Below are positions 8,712-17,760 of a stretch of DNA of 64,000 nt, piece by piece. The stretch covers positions 930,001-994,000 of the forward strand of contig NZ_CP012159.1 of NCBI RefSeq assembly GCF_001189295.1, in the 5' to 3' direction. The notes beneath the pieces were generated by a model, which searched no databases, was not told where the DNA came from, and saw only the letters and a program-made list of their open reading frames with translations. The first letter of the stretch is position 1, and the number at the start of each line of letters is the position of its first letter. The translations under genes were made by a program, and so were the position numbers. The DNA comes from Chondromyces crocatus (GTDB lineage: Bacteria > Myxococcota_A > Polyangia > Polyangiales > Polyangiaceae).

Positions 8712-9689
8712 TCAGAGGCCGAACCATGCCCCGGGGTGGATGACCTCTGCCCTGTGGCGCAGTTCGAAGTACAGCTTGCCACCATCCGGATCTCCCTTGA
8801 CCGTTCCTACCTGTGCTCCTGCAGCGAGCTGTTCGGAGACACGGACATCGGCCGAGCTGAGCCCCGAGTAGAGAGAGTAATGGTGGTCCCCGTGGTCGAG
8901 AATCACGGTCAGACCGTAGTCTGCATACATATCCGCGAAGGCCACTCTACCGGCCGCGACGCTGCGAACCTGCCCCGAGGAGGCGGCGGAGAAGGATAGG
9001 CCGGGCAGGGAAGAGCCTGGACGGCTGATCTGTCGGACCTCGACACGACCTGTCAGCGGGAGGGGAAGCCTGCCCTTGAGGCTGCGGAAGCCGGCGCGTT
9101 CGTCGAGGTCGGTGGGGCCGAGGTCGGCACCGTACACCGCTACGTGGTCAGGCCGAACACTGGTCTCGAATGCCCGGCTGAAGGCGGCACGACGGTCTTC
9201 TTCTTGCGCCAAGGCGAACCGCGCGCGGTTCATCGCCTCCCGCTGGACATCGAGGGGGGCCCGTTCGGCACGCAGACGAACGAGTCGCGCCTCGAGCGTG
9301 ACGCCATGCTGCGTGAGCTCTTGTTCTCGAGCCAAATCCCGCTCGAGGGAACGGCGGAGCCGCTCCAGACGAGCCGCGTGATCGACCAGCGCGTCGAACC
9401 CACCGCCGACGGGCAAGAACCCCGCCCGCAAACCCCTGTAATAGGCCCGTCCACGGGCGCTCATGCGGTGCCGAACGACTTCAAGCTGAGGGCCTGTGGC
9501 GAGGAGCTCTGCCTTCAGCGCCTTCTCTTCGGCGTCAAATCTGGCGAGGAGTCGATCGAGATCGTTTTCGCCCAGCATCGACGCTTTGGACACACCGTGT
9601 GTGGTGCTGGCACCGCTCTGAGCGTCGCTCGCGCTGGTGCCCGTCAGAGCTGCCGCGAGAAAAAGTGCAGCGTGGATGGCCGCTCTCAT
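8712..9689 (-). CDS. envC: EnvC-like murein hydrolase activator, degenerate LytM domain
   Basis: Predicted periplasmic protein of 325 residues: a signal peptide (MRAAIHAALFLAAALTG), a long coiled-coil region (about 45-190, heptad-rich with Glu/Arg/Leu), and a C-terminal LytM/M23 fold. The LytM part keeps the fold signatures SVAAGRVAFADMYADYGLTVILDHG and LYFELRH. It lacks the zinc ligands: the expected H-x3-D region reads RPGSSLPGLSFSA, and the H-x-H at the end of the core reads YSGLS. EnvC proteins are inactive in this way and switch on cell-division amidases under FtsEX control. The ATG overlaps the ftsX stop by 4 bases, which supports this role. Confidence 0.82.
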   Translation of the reverse strand: MRAAIHAALFLAAALTGTSASDAQSGASTTHGVSKASMLGENDLDRLLARFDAEEKALKAELLATGPQLEVVRHRMSARGRAYYRGLRAGFLPVGGGFDALVDHAARLERLRRSLERDLAREQELTQHGVTLEARLVRLRAERAPLDVQREAMNRARFALAQEEDRRAAFSRAFETSVRPDHVAVYGADLGPTDLDERAGFRSLKGRLPLPLTGRVEVRQISRPGSSLPGLSFSAASSGQVRSVAAGRVAFADMYADYGLTVILDHGDHHYSLYSGLSSADVRVSEQLAAGAQVGTVKGDPDGGKLYFELRHRAEVIHPGAWFGL

Positions 9690-10588
9690 ATGGCCGCCAT
9701 CCGTCGCAACGTCAGAAGCGCGGTGATCGTCCCCAGGAGCCCGCCCAAGCCCACCATCCCGAGTGCAGCAGGGAGGGAGAGGAATCTGGGGGCAACTCCC
9801 AGCAGGCTGATCAGCTCCGTATCGAAGTGACCTCTGACGATCAGAAACAACATGCCCAGCAAGAGGATGGCTCCTGCTGCACCCGCTGCTCCTTGGGTCG
9901 CGCCTTCCAGGATGAAAGGACGCTTCACAAACCCATCCGTTGCGCCGACGAGCTTGAGGACCTCGACCTCGATGCGCCTTCTGTGCAAGAGCAAGCGCAT
10001 CGTCGAGCCAATGACACTGACGACAGCGCAGAGGACGATGAGCGCCAAGCACACGCTCGCAGTCACGCCGCTGTTGAGTAGCGCGGAGAGGCGATCGGTC
10101 CAGCGCTGGTACGTCTCGACGAGCTCCACGGCGGGAAGAGCCCGCAGCTTGACCGCGATGGAGGAGAGCTCATCGTCCGAAAGATCATCCTCAAAGCCGA
10201 GCTCGAGAGAGGCAGGAAACGCGCTGAGGGGGAGTGAGGCGAGGAGGCTGTCTGTCTCGTCGGTGACAATCTCCCGGCGAGCATCTGCGGCGGTGACCTG
10301 TCGCACCTGCCTGATGCCGGGAGTCCCTTCGAGGGCGCTCCGCAGGTCAGCGATCTCCGTGTCCCTCGCCTCATCCCGGAGGTAGACAGTGGCGCGGCCT
10401 GCATGCGACCAGCGATCGCGAACCGCCGCGAGGTTGGTGACGACGAGTAGCGCTGCGGCAAGGCACACGAAGGCGACGGAGAGGGAGAAAATGGACAGCG
10501 CCTGTACGCGCCAGTCACTGCGGCCTGCTCGCCATGTGCGGAGCCGGAGGCCGTACCCTTCTTGAGCTGCCGTCTGCATTGTCACCAT
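9686..10588 (-). CDS. ftsX: Cell division protein FtsX
   Basis: ABC-transporter-like membrane protein that pairs with FtsE and transmits ATP hydrolysis to a periplasmic hydrolase activator. It has 300 residues: a first membrane helix (about 30-52), a periplasmic domain of 120 residues, then three helices at the C-terminus. RRRIEVEVLKLVGATDGFVKRPF, the cytoplasmic segment typical of FtsX, is clear. It begins 5 bp after the ftsE stop and ends overlapping the EnvC-like gene, so the whole FtsEX-activator module is one unit. Confidence 0.93.
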   Translation of the reverse strand: MVTMQTAAQEGYGLRLRTWRAGRSDWRVQALSIFSLSVAFVCLAAALLVVTNLAAVRDRWSHAGRATVYLRDEARDTEIADLRSALEGTPGIRQVRQVTAADARREIVTDETDSLLASLPLSAFPASLELGFEDDLSDDELSSIAVKLRALPAVELVETYQRWTDRLSALLNSGVTASVCLALIVLCAVVSVIGSTMRLLLHRRRIEVEVLKLVGATDGFVKRPFILEGATQGAAGAAGAILLLGMLFLIVRGHFDTELISLLGVAPRFLSLPAALGMVGLGGLLGTITALLTLRRMAAI

Positions 10589-10593
10589 TCCGA

Positions 10594-11430
10594 TCAGGAG
10601 GCTTCCTGCTTCATCGAAGGACCACGAACACCGCTGTCCGCGAAGTCGTCATCTGGCTCGTAGGAATCTTGAAAGGCGCTCAGCCCCTGGGGAACATCCG
10701 TCGCCTTGCCATCATCGAGGACGACCACGCGCCGCGGTCGTACGTCGAGCAGCGTGCGGTCGTGAGTCGCGAAGAGCACGGTGGTTCCCATCTCGTGGAT
10801 GTCCTCGAACAGCCCAAGGAGATCGATCGCGAGCTGAGGGTCGAGGTTGCCAGTGGGTTCGTCGGCGAGGATCAGAGCGGGATCTCCGACGATGGCGCGT
10901 GCGATCGCGACCCGTTGTTGCTCCCCGCCTGAGAGAACACGCGCGCGGTCCTGGCCACGTCCGGCGAGGCCAACCCGCTCGAGCACCTCGCCAACCCGCG
11001 TCCGAATGACACGTGAAGGGAGGCCAAGGACTTCCAGTGCGATGGCAACGTTGTCGAATACCGTCCAACCCGGCACCAGTTTGAAATCCTGAAAGACGAA
11101 GCCGATGTTTCGTCGGAGTGCCGGGACCGATGGGTCGGTGAGTCGGGCAATGTCGCGCCCGAGGAAGAGGATCCTGCCTTCATCGACATGTTCGGTGTGA
11201 TGAACGATCCGCAGGAGGGTGCTCTTTCCAGAGCCACTGGGGCCGGTGATGAAAATGAACTCCCCGCGCTCGATCGTCAGAGAGAGACCACGAAGTACCG
11301 GCTGATCGGCACGGTAGGATTTGTAAACGTCCTCGAAAATGAGGATGGGTCGGCGCGCCGCAGATGCGTCGTAGCGATGGCCCGGTCGAAGTGCGGGACG
11401 AAATGTGCCTTGCGGAGAAGACGACGACAT
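10594..11430 (-). CDS. ftsE: Cell division ATP-binding protein FtsE
   Basis: ABC ATPase that drives FtsX. Motifs in order: aromatic A-loop region [11 protein letters not shown], Walker [11 protein letters not shown]-loop [18 protein letters not shown], signature [14 protein letters not shown], Walker [13 protein letters not shown] and the switch His in FATHD. DFKLV after the Q-loop is characteristic of FtsE. It has 278 residues, about 50 more than E. coli FtsE: 27 extra at the N-terminus and an acidic tail. No later ATG, GTG or TTG fits before the core, so ATG 11430 is kept. The start region overlaps or abuts the divergent formyltransferase-like gene. Confidence 0.95.
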   Translation of the reverse strand: MSSSSPQGTFRPALRPGHRYDASAARRPILIFEDVYKSYRADQPVLRGLSLTIERGEFIFITGPSGSGKSTLLRIVHHTEHVDEGRILFLGRDIARLTDPSVPALRRNIGFVFQDFKLVPGWTVFDNVAIALEVLGLPSRVIRTRVGEVLERVGLAGRGQDRARVLSGGEQQRVAIARAIVGDPALILADEPTGNLDPQLAIDLLGLFEDIHEMGTTVLFATHDRTLLDVRPRRVVVLDDGKATDVPQGLSAFQDSYEPDDDFADSGVRGPSMKQEAS

Positions 11431-12434
11431 CGGAGCCTTCTCGTACCAGCCTCCCAGGAGGCGGAAAACTTTTCGACCACGCGGGCTCCGTCACCACCTT
11501 GCCTCCTTCCACGACCCCAGACCGGCTACGTCTCGCGTTCTTCGGCTTGCCCCTCGCCGCCCTCCTGCTCGAGCGGGATGGCCACGATGTCGTGCTCTGC
11601 TCGGTCAGCAGGACGGATGCTCCCGGGTTGCGACGTGCCCGGAGGCTGTTCGAGGATCGCGTGCTGGTGCGACCTGACGTGCAAGCGTCGACGTTTCGAG
11701 AGCGGCTGGAGGCGCTCGAGCCCGATCTCGTGGTCAGCTGGTTCTGGACCACGCGATTGCCCATGAAGCTGGTCGAGATCGCCAGGCTGGGTGGGATCAA
11801 CGTGCATCCGTCACTGCTGCCGCGGCATCGAGGTCCAGATCCCACGACGTGGGCCATCCTTCTCGGGGATGAAGAGAGCGGCGTGACCGTCCACCGGCTC
11901 GCCGAGGAGTACGACAGTGGCAACATTATCGAGCGAGAAAAGATCTCGATTGAGCCAACGTGGAACGCTTGGCAGCTCGCGCGCGCTCTCGATCGCCCCA
12001 GCTTGCGCGTCTTGCGACGAACGGTGCAGAACCTGACAACGAACGGACGCCTGCCAGAAATCCCCCAAGATCCAGCCCTGGCGACGGACGCACCCTTCCT
12101 CGATGATGAGGCGAGCGCCATCTGCTGGTCCTGGCCGACGCAGCACGTGCTCCGGCACGTGAGGGCACTGGCGCCCGCTCCGGGGGCGTGGACCGAAATG
12201 AATGGTTCTGTGGTCACCGTGTTGCGCGCGGCCGTCGCGCCCGTCGTGCCAAAGGTTTTGCGTCCGGGTGAAGCCACCGTGATGGACGACCAGGCGCTGG
12301 TCCGGACGGCTGATGGGGCAATTGTGCTCTTGCAAGCCGAGATTGACGGCGAGCCAGCTGCAGCTCCTCGACTCGCCGAGCTCGTGCGCAGCCACGCTCA
12401 GTCAGCCTTCGACGTGCAGATCTCTCAGGAGTGA
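11403..12434 (+). CDS. Methionyl-tRNA formyltransferase-like protein
   Basis: Formyltransferase-fold protein. The catalytic region reads GGINVHPSLLPRHRGPDPTTWAIL, followed by SGVTVHRLAEEYDSGNII, which supplies the Asn, His and Asp triad of the Fmt/PurN group. A C-terminal domain resembling the Fmt C-terminal fold follows. The N-terminus lacks the usual GTP-x-F-A motif of true Fmt (here LRLAFFGLPLAALLLERDGH), so the substrate may differ and the symbol fmt is withheld. The start is uncertain: ATG 11364, ATG 11403 or TTG 11499. Only the last avoids overlap with the divergent ftsE, but it has no visible Shine-Dalgarno. Confidence 0.75.
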   Translation: MCLAEKTTTSEPSRTSLPGGGKLFDHAGSVTTLPPSTTPDRLRLAFFGLPLAALLLERDGHDVVLCSVSRTDAPGLRRARRLFEDRVLVRPDVQASTFRERLEALEPDLVVSWFWTTRLPMKLVEIARLGGINVHPSLLPRHRGPDPTTWAILLGDEESGVTVHRLAEEYDSGNIIEREKISIEPTWNAWQLARALDRPSLRVLRRTVQNLTTNGRLPEIPQDPALATDAPFLDDEASAICWSWPTQHVLRHVRALAPAPGAWTEMNGSVVTVLRAAVAPVVPKVLRPGEATVMDDQALVRTADGAIVLLQAEIDGEPAAAPRLAELVRSHAQSAFDVQISQE

Positions 12435-12500
12435 CGCCCTGACAGAGGGCGAAATCCTGCGTGTTGCGAAGACAGAAGCGCTTAGGATGCCAGAAGGACC

Positions 12501-13739
12501 ATGTCGGAACCCGCGCAGCTTGCAAGAAGTGCCCGTGAGCAGCTCGCCACAGCGCTCAATGCACTCCAATCGGACGGAGATGTGCCCGCCGAACTCGAAG
12601 AATTGGCCGAGCCAATCGCCGAGGCTATGGGCATCTTGCATCGAATCGAGCGATCGAGCGGGATCGAACCTGCCGGACCCGAGGCCGTGCTGGGTCTCGT
12701 GCGGCAGGCATTGAACCAGATCCAGACGATCTCATCCGATCATCCCCTCCTCGAGACCGTGATGGACGCGGTGGCGATGTCGTTGAGCAAGGCGCATGCG
12801 CTGTCGCGTATGGCGAAGGCTGTCGTGCCGCACCGTCCGGTTCTCGACGTCATCAATTCGCCGACCGCCGCCGAACCTCCAGAGGCAGACTCTGCGTCCG
12901 CCCCCCAGTCCACCCCCAGACCAGAGGGAGATGGTTCGCTGAGCGCTGTTCAGGCGGCGACAGCGCCGCGAGACGTTCGTACAGAAGAGCAGTGGACGGA
13001 ACTGGCCCCCATCCCTGCACAGATCGTGCAGTCGGTCGAGGAGACGTTCGCTCGGTCCTCCTTCAAGGAGGCAGAGAGCTGGCAGGCTGCCCCTGAGCAC
13101 CAAGCGAAGACTGTCGAATCGAGTTCCTCGGTCCAGGCGCCACCATCGGAAGAACGACGGTTCTCACCACTCGTTCAATCCGCAAGCCCGAGACCAACAC
13201 CAGAAGGGGCTCTCCGAACAGCTGCCTCGAGCGCCTCGAGCAAGCCCTTCCCGTTTGCCGGAGAAGAGCACGCCAGGCGGATCCCATCCGCAGAACGTCC
13301 CGCCCACTTCGGCTCGACTCGGCCTGTCGATTCGTCGGAACCGCCATCGCAGGTCGTGGCCGCTGCGAGTCCTGTCGAGAGTGTCTTGCGGAATGCGCCG
13401 CGAGGCAAAATAGCCGAGTTTGACGTGGCACTCGGAACGCAAAGCGCGTCGAACCTGTGGGATGGGATCGATGGCCAAGATGTGATCGAACATGGCGGGA
13501 TCTTCGTGGCGACGTACAAGGCTCCGAAGATCGGAAGCAGCGTGAGGCTTCACGTGCATCTTCCAGGGGACTGCGAGTTTCAAGCACTTGCGTCGATTGT
13601 CTGGACGCGAGAGCCTGGTGGGGCCGGCGATACGGAGCCTGGCTTTGGGGCGCGGTTCACGCAGATTTCTCCGGAGGCTCGGCAACTCGTTCGTCGATTT
13701 GCTCGCAACCGGGAACCGCTGTTTTACGATTCTTTGTGA
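12501..13739 (+). CDS. PilZ-like domain protein with long disordered linker
   Basis: A 412-residue protein in three parts: a helical N-terminal region (about 1-110), a Pro/Ser/Ala-rich linker (about 115-290), and a C-terminal domain of about 100 residues. The last has the pattern of the myxobacterial PilZ-like group: GGIFVATYKAPKIGSSVRLHVHLPG, a later IVWTRE, and GFGARFTQIS. The classic c-di-GMP contacts RxxxR and D/N-x-S-x-x-G are not evident, so ligand binding is doubtful. A good ribosome-binding site (AGAAGGACC) precedes ATG 12501. Its stop overlaps the GTG of the next gene. Confidence 0.72.
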   Translation: MSEPAQLARSAREQLATALNALQSDGDVPAELEELAEPIAEAMGILHRIERSSGIEPAGPEAVLGLVRQALNQIQTISSDHPLLETVMDAVAMSLSKAHALSRMAKAVVPHRPVLDVINSPTAAEPPEADSASAPQSTPRPEGDGSLSAVQAATAPRDVRTEEQWTELAPIPAQIVQSVEETFARSSFKEAESWQAAPEHQAKTVESSSSVQAPPSEERRFSPLVQSASPRPTPEGALRTAASSASSKPFPFAGEEHARRIPSAERPAHFGSTRPVDSSEPPSQVVAAASPVESVLRNAPRGKIAEFDVALGTQSASNLWDGIDGQDVIEHGGIFVATYKAPKIGSSVRLHVHLPGDCEFQALASIVWTREPGGAGDTEPGFGARFTQISPEARQLVRRFARNREPLFYDSL

Positions 13740-16700
13740 GTGCTTCAATCCGTACGTCGAACAGCGCCAATGGGGCGATCGTTCGGGGGATATCGCTCCT
13801 CCTGACCGCGCTACTGATGCTGTGGGCGCGAGCGGCTCATGCAGCAAACGACCCCGATCTCGACTGGTGGACGTATGAGACGGCGCACTTCCGAGTGCAC
13901 CACCCTCGAGAGCTCGCACCCATCGCGGAGCGTATCGCGCGACTCTCCGAGGGCATCTACTCACGCGTCAGCAGCGCCCTCGGAAACCGTCCTGATCGTG
14001 TCGAGATGGTGATCGTCGACAACACCGACGACGCAAATGGTTTTGCGCGGGCCGTTCCCTACAACCAGATCACGCTCTTCGTGACAGCCCCGGACGATCT
14101 CTCGACACTGAGTGACTACGATGATTGGTATCTCGGGCTACAGACGCACGAGTTCACGCACGTCGCTCATATCGATAACATCTCCGGGATCCCTGCGATC
14201 ATCAATGCAATCCTGGGCAAGACCTACTCGCCCAATCAATTGCAGCCTAGATGGATCATCGAGGGGCTGGCCGTGGTTCACGAAAGTCGCCACTCCAGCG
14301 GTGGCCGGATGAGGTCGAGTCTCTTCGACATGTTTCTGCGCGCTGACGTCCTCGAGGGGCGCATCGCCAGCCTGGATCAAGTGTCGAGCGTTCCCTTTCG
14401 CTGGCCTCAAGGAAACGTCTGGTACCTCTACGGGTCCAGGTTTCTTGGATGGATATCTGATGTGTATGGTCGCGACACGATGCGGGCTGTGTCGGCAGAC
14501 TATGGTGCAGCGCTACTTCCATGGGGAATCAATCGTGCGATCCGTCGCGCGACAGGAAAGACATACGTCGAACTCTACGATGGCTGGAAGGCTCATCTGC
14601 GGCGGCTTTACCAGGAACAGATCACGGAGGTGCAGCGTAGAGGGCTTCGAGAGGGGGTGCGCCTCACGCACCACGGCATGACGGTACATTATCCGCGTTT
14701 TGTGCCATCGAGCGCACGTGTCACAGGCGAAGATGAGGTCATCTATTACCGTGCTGACGGCGATGCGCGTAGTGGACTGTATCGATTGTCACTGCCTGCA
14801 TCCTCGTCACGAGGCGCAACCCACGAAGTGCTCGTTGCGAGGACGAATGGATCGTCGTCGGCAGCATTCTCCCCGGATGGTGACCTGGTTTTCTCCTCGA
14901 CGGTTCCCTGGAAGACTTTCTATCACCGGAGTGAGCTCATCAGCCTCCCCCGCGACGAGACGGCTCCCACCGGCCTCGAATCGGTCCGGCGCCAGCTCAC
15001 GCGAGGGCTTCGTGCCGCCTATCCCGACGTGAGTCCCGATGGTCGGTACATCACATACTGCACCAACGATCGAGGAACACGATATCTGCAGCTTGCACGG
15101 ATAGGACCGGACGGAGAGCTGCTTGATAGGCGAACTCTCGTGTCCAGTGCTCAGTTCGACCAGGCGTATACCCCAAGGTTTTCGCCGGACGGCAAATCGC
15201 TAGCTTACAGCGTATGGACTGCCGGAGGGTATCGGGACATCAGGCTCGTGGACGTGATGAGCGGAGAGGTTCATCAGGTGACGCGAGACAGAGCTGTGGA
15301 CATGACGCCAGTCTGGGCACCTGACGGCAGAACCCTCTACTTTGCCTCTGATCGGACCGGGATCTCCAACATCTACGCCTACGACGTTTCGACGGCCGAG
15401 TTGCAGCAAGTGACCAATGTTCGGACCGGAGCTTTCCAACCGGCGGTGAGCCCGGACGGCAAGACACTGGTCTATGTAGGGTACACGTCTGCGGGATACG
15501 ATCTGTACAGGATGCCTCTCGATGCAGCGCAGTTCTTGCCTGCGCTACGTGCACCTGAGGAGCGCCCTGATCCCTTGCCCGAGCCGGCCTCGGTTGCAAT
15601 GGTCCGGAAGCGCTATAATCCCCTGACGACCATTGCGCCTCGGGCCTACACGCTGGGTACGCAGCCCGGAAAATTTGGCGGTACAGCGGTTCGGCTCGAA
15701 GCAATGGGGTATGATGCCGTTGGAAATCACTCGATTGAGGCGGTGCTCACTGCCGAGACGGCGGCGCCGGCGCCAGATTTTCTGCTGAGCTATACCTATG
15801 GCCGACTGCCGGTGGATCTGAGCCTCAGGCTGAGTCAGACGATGTCTCCACGTGGTGATTATCGCATCAGTGGTGAGCAGCGGCCCTACGTCGAGCGAAC
15901 CAGCGGACTGGGTGCAAGCGTTGGTTTCCCCATCCGGAGTGAGTTCGTGGGCCAGAACATGTCGGTGTCGTTCACTTCAGCGACATCGTCAGCCTCACTG
16001 CCCGTCAGAGGCGATCTCGACCCCTACGAGTCGCGTACGATCCTGCCGGACCGGGGGCAGGTCAACGTGCTGCGCCTTGGTTATTCTCTGTCCACCACCG
16101 AGGGAGGATATCGCACGGCGGGAGCGACCCGGGGAATCTCGTTCAGCACTGCGCTGGAGTACATCGGCCCTGCAACCGGAACACGGTATGAAACGTATGC
16201 GCTGTCGAGTGGTCTCACGGGCTATCTCTCGATGCCTTGGCCCGGGCACCACACCGTCGCGCTCCGGGTCGCCGGCGCCGTGTCGGGAGGCTCCTACCCC
16301 AGAGGATCCACCTATGTCGTTGGCGGCTACCAGGCCGAGCAGCTCGCTGTCGACAACCTCTTGTCGAGCATCTTCAACAACACGTTCACGCTTCGAGGTT
16401 ATGAAGCCGGGGCGTTCGCAGGGCGGGCCTACTTCACACAGACGGTTGAATACCGAGCGCCGCTCATCCAGCCCGATCTGGGGCTATCTACACTGCCGAT
16501 TTATCTGCGACGCATCGATGCCGCGCTATTCATGGATTATGGTGGCGCCTTCGACAGGTTCGACTTCGACTCTCTTCGACTGTTTCACAAGGGTTCACTC
16601 CTTTACTCTCCACAGCTTCATACCTCCGTCGGGGGGGAGCTATGGCTGAATCTGAACCTGGGCTATGTGATCTCGTCACAATTTCGTCTTGGGTACGCTC

Positions 16701-16765
16701 GAGGCTTCAGCGAGGGAGCCCTGGAAGGAGGACAGTTCTACTTCGTCTCCACGAACGCATTCTGA
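13736..16765 (+). CDS. Exported HExxH peptidase-like / beta-propeller / outer-membrane barrel protein
   Basis: A protein of 1009 residues. GTG 13736 overlaps the previous stop (GTGA) and gives a clear signal peptide ending ARAAHA. Residues about 45-290 form a gluzincin-like domain: HEFTH at 138-142 and EGLA with Glu176 as likely third zinc ligand. Next come at least five PD40/TolB-type propeller blades (FSPDGDLVF, VSPDGRYIT, FSPDGKSLAYS, WAPDGRTLYFASD, VSPDGKTLVYV). The last 350 residues alternate in beta-barrel fashion and end in Phe, like Omp85-type surface antigens. It is probably anchored in the outer membrane with the protease and propeller in the periplasm or outside. Substrate is unknown. 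Confidence 0.8.
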   Translation: MSASIRTSNSANGAIVRGISLLLTALLMLWARAAHAANDPDLDWWTYETAHFRVHHPRELAPIAERIARLSEGIYSRVSSALGNRPDRVEMVIVDNTDDANGFARAVPYNQITLFVTAPDDLSTLSDYDDWYLGLQTHEFTHVAHIDNISGIPAIINAILGKTYSPNQLQPRWIIEGLAVVHESRHSSGGRMRSSLFDMFLRADVLEGRIASLDQVSSVPFRWPQGNVWYLYGSRFLGWISDVYGRDTMRAVSADYGAALLPWGINRAIRRATGKTYVELYDGWKAHLRRLYQEQITEVQRRGLREGVRLTHHGMTVHYPRFVPSSARVTGEDEVIYYRADGDARSGLYRLSLPASSSRGATHEVLVARTNGSSSAAFSPDGDLVFSSTVPWKTFYHRSELISLPRDETAPTGLESVRRQLTRGLRAAYPDVSPDGRYITYCTNDRGTRYLQLARIGPDGELLDRRTLVSSAQFDQAYTPRFSPDGKSLAYSVWTAGGYRDIRLVDVMSGEVHQVTRDRAVDMTPVWAPDGRTLYFASDRTGISNIYAYDVSTAELQQVTNVRTGAFQPAVSPDGKTLVYVGYTSAGYDLYRMPLDAAQFLPALRAPEERPDPLPEPASVAMVRKRYNPLTTIAPRAYTLGTQPGKFGGTAVRLEAMGYDAVGNHSIEAVLTAETAAPAPDFLLSYTYGRLPVDLSLRLSQTMSPRGDYRISGEQRPYVERTSGLGASVGFPIRSEFVGQNMSVSFTSATSSASLPVRGDLDPYESRTILPDRGQVNVLRLGYSLSTTEGGYRTAGATRGISFSTALEYIGPATGTRYETYALSSGLTGYLSMPWPGHHTVALRVAGAVSGGSYPRGSTYVVGGYQAEQLAVDNLLSSIFNNTFTLRGYEAGAFAGRAYFTQTVEYRAPLIQPDLGLSTLPIYLRRIDAALFMDYGGAFDRFDFDSLRLFHKGSLLYSPQLHTSVGGELWLNLNLGYVISSQFRLGYARGFSEGALEGGQFYFVSTNAF

Positions 16766-17151
16766 GGCGCGTCTTGGAACGACCACAGGCGACGTACATT
16801 GGATGATCTGTTCGTGGTGGAAGACGTGAAGTGCAGGTGCGTCACTGTCCGACCAGAGGTCCCCGTTCGGTCTCCGCCATGCGGACGGGCCGTGACCCGT
16901 GGGCACGGCGAGGCGGGTCCTTGGGCGAGGTGCTGCTCTCGACGCCTCACGATCCTCATGGTCGTCCCGACGAGACGGAGACGACGCGCTATGGCCTGCC
17001 TGCCCGTGCTGGCCGGAGAAGAGCACGCGCTGGAAGGCATCTGCACTGGCGTGGGTGCCGTGCACCGGCGCGTCATCGCTACATCACCGCAGGGCATCGC
17101 AGAGGATGAGGACGAGAAAAACGTCCCCGTGGGGAGGCTTCGGGTTGTCCT
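16766..17151. other. Intergenic region without a supported gene
   Basis: About 390 bp after the barrel protein. Open frames exist on both strands but show no family motif, and none has a convincing start with a ribosome-binding site. It marks the beginning of a gene-poor island. Confidence 0.5.
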
Positions 17152-17760
17152 GCCAGCGAATGAACTTCGCTCGCCAGAGAGCTGCGATCGGAGGCCAGCG
17201 AATGCGCTTCGCTTGGCGGTGAACGCGCTTCGCTTGGCAGTGAATCACGTTCACGTGACGGGGGCGGCATGCACCCCACCCTCTGCGCTCCCTTGCCTCA
17301 GGGAAACCTGGTTCACCGGTCGTCGAACGTGCATCGCGTGGCGGCGAATGAATTTCGCGTGGCAACCGAGGGACTCCACCGAGCAGCGACTCTGGTTCAC
17401 GTGACGTCGAATGCGCTTCGGAGGGCAGCCAACGCGCTTCACGTAACGGCAGACGAGGGTTGTGTGGCAGTGAATGAACTTCGCGTGGCGGAAGTTGCAC
17501 CTCCTCCTTCTTCATGCGTGCGCCTGCCTTTCGAGTGTCGGTTCACGTGACGTCGAACCCGCTTCGCGTGGCAGCGAATGAATTTCGTTTGGCGTCGATG
17601 GCTCCTACATGTGCAAGAAGACGAACTTCACGCGCCAGCGAACGGATTATTTCGACCAACGAACGCGCTTCCCGTATCAGAGAGCGAACTTCGCCAACCA
17701 GGGAGTGCGCTTCACGTGCCAGCAATGCACTTCGAATGCCGTCGAACGCCAGTCCATCGA
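17152..17760. repeat. Degenerate 21-bp tandem repeat array
   Basis: About 25 imperfect units with a period of 21 bp, with a few of 20 or 22 and two interruptions near 17257-17318 and 17487-17549. A rough consensus is GGCAGCGAATG followed by CGCTTCGCGT. Clear units lie at 17152, 17194, 17215, 17236, 17340, 17424, 17466, 17550 and 17571. Both strands translate into seven-residue repeats (such as NALRVAA on + and LPREVHS on -), but interruptions and off-length units break the frames, so it is read as non-coding. Divergence between units is high, so it is an old array. Confidence 0.75.

Noticed and set aside
9690-10052. Upstream extension of the EnvC-like gene to 10052
   Set aside because: The added 121 residues come from the ftsX gene read in another frame; the 4-base overlap start at 9689 gives a proper signal peptide.
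9144-10385. Plus-strand frames of 170-230 codons opposite envC and ftsX
   Set aside because: They lie antisense to well-supported genes and show no motifs; high GC creates such open antisense frames.
17084-17515. Minus-strand frame with LPREVHS heptads
   Set aside because: The heptads come from the 21-bp repeat period; equal heptads appear on the other strand, and there is no start signal or family match.
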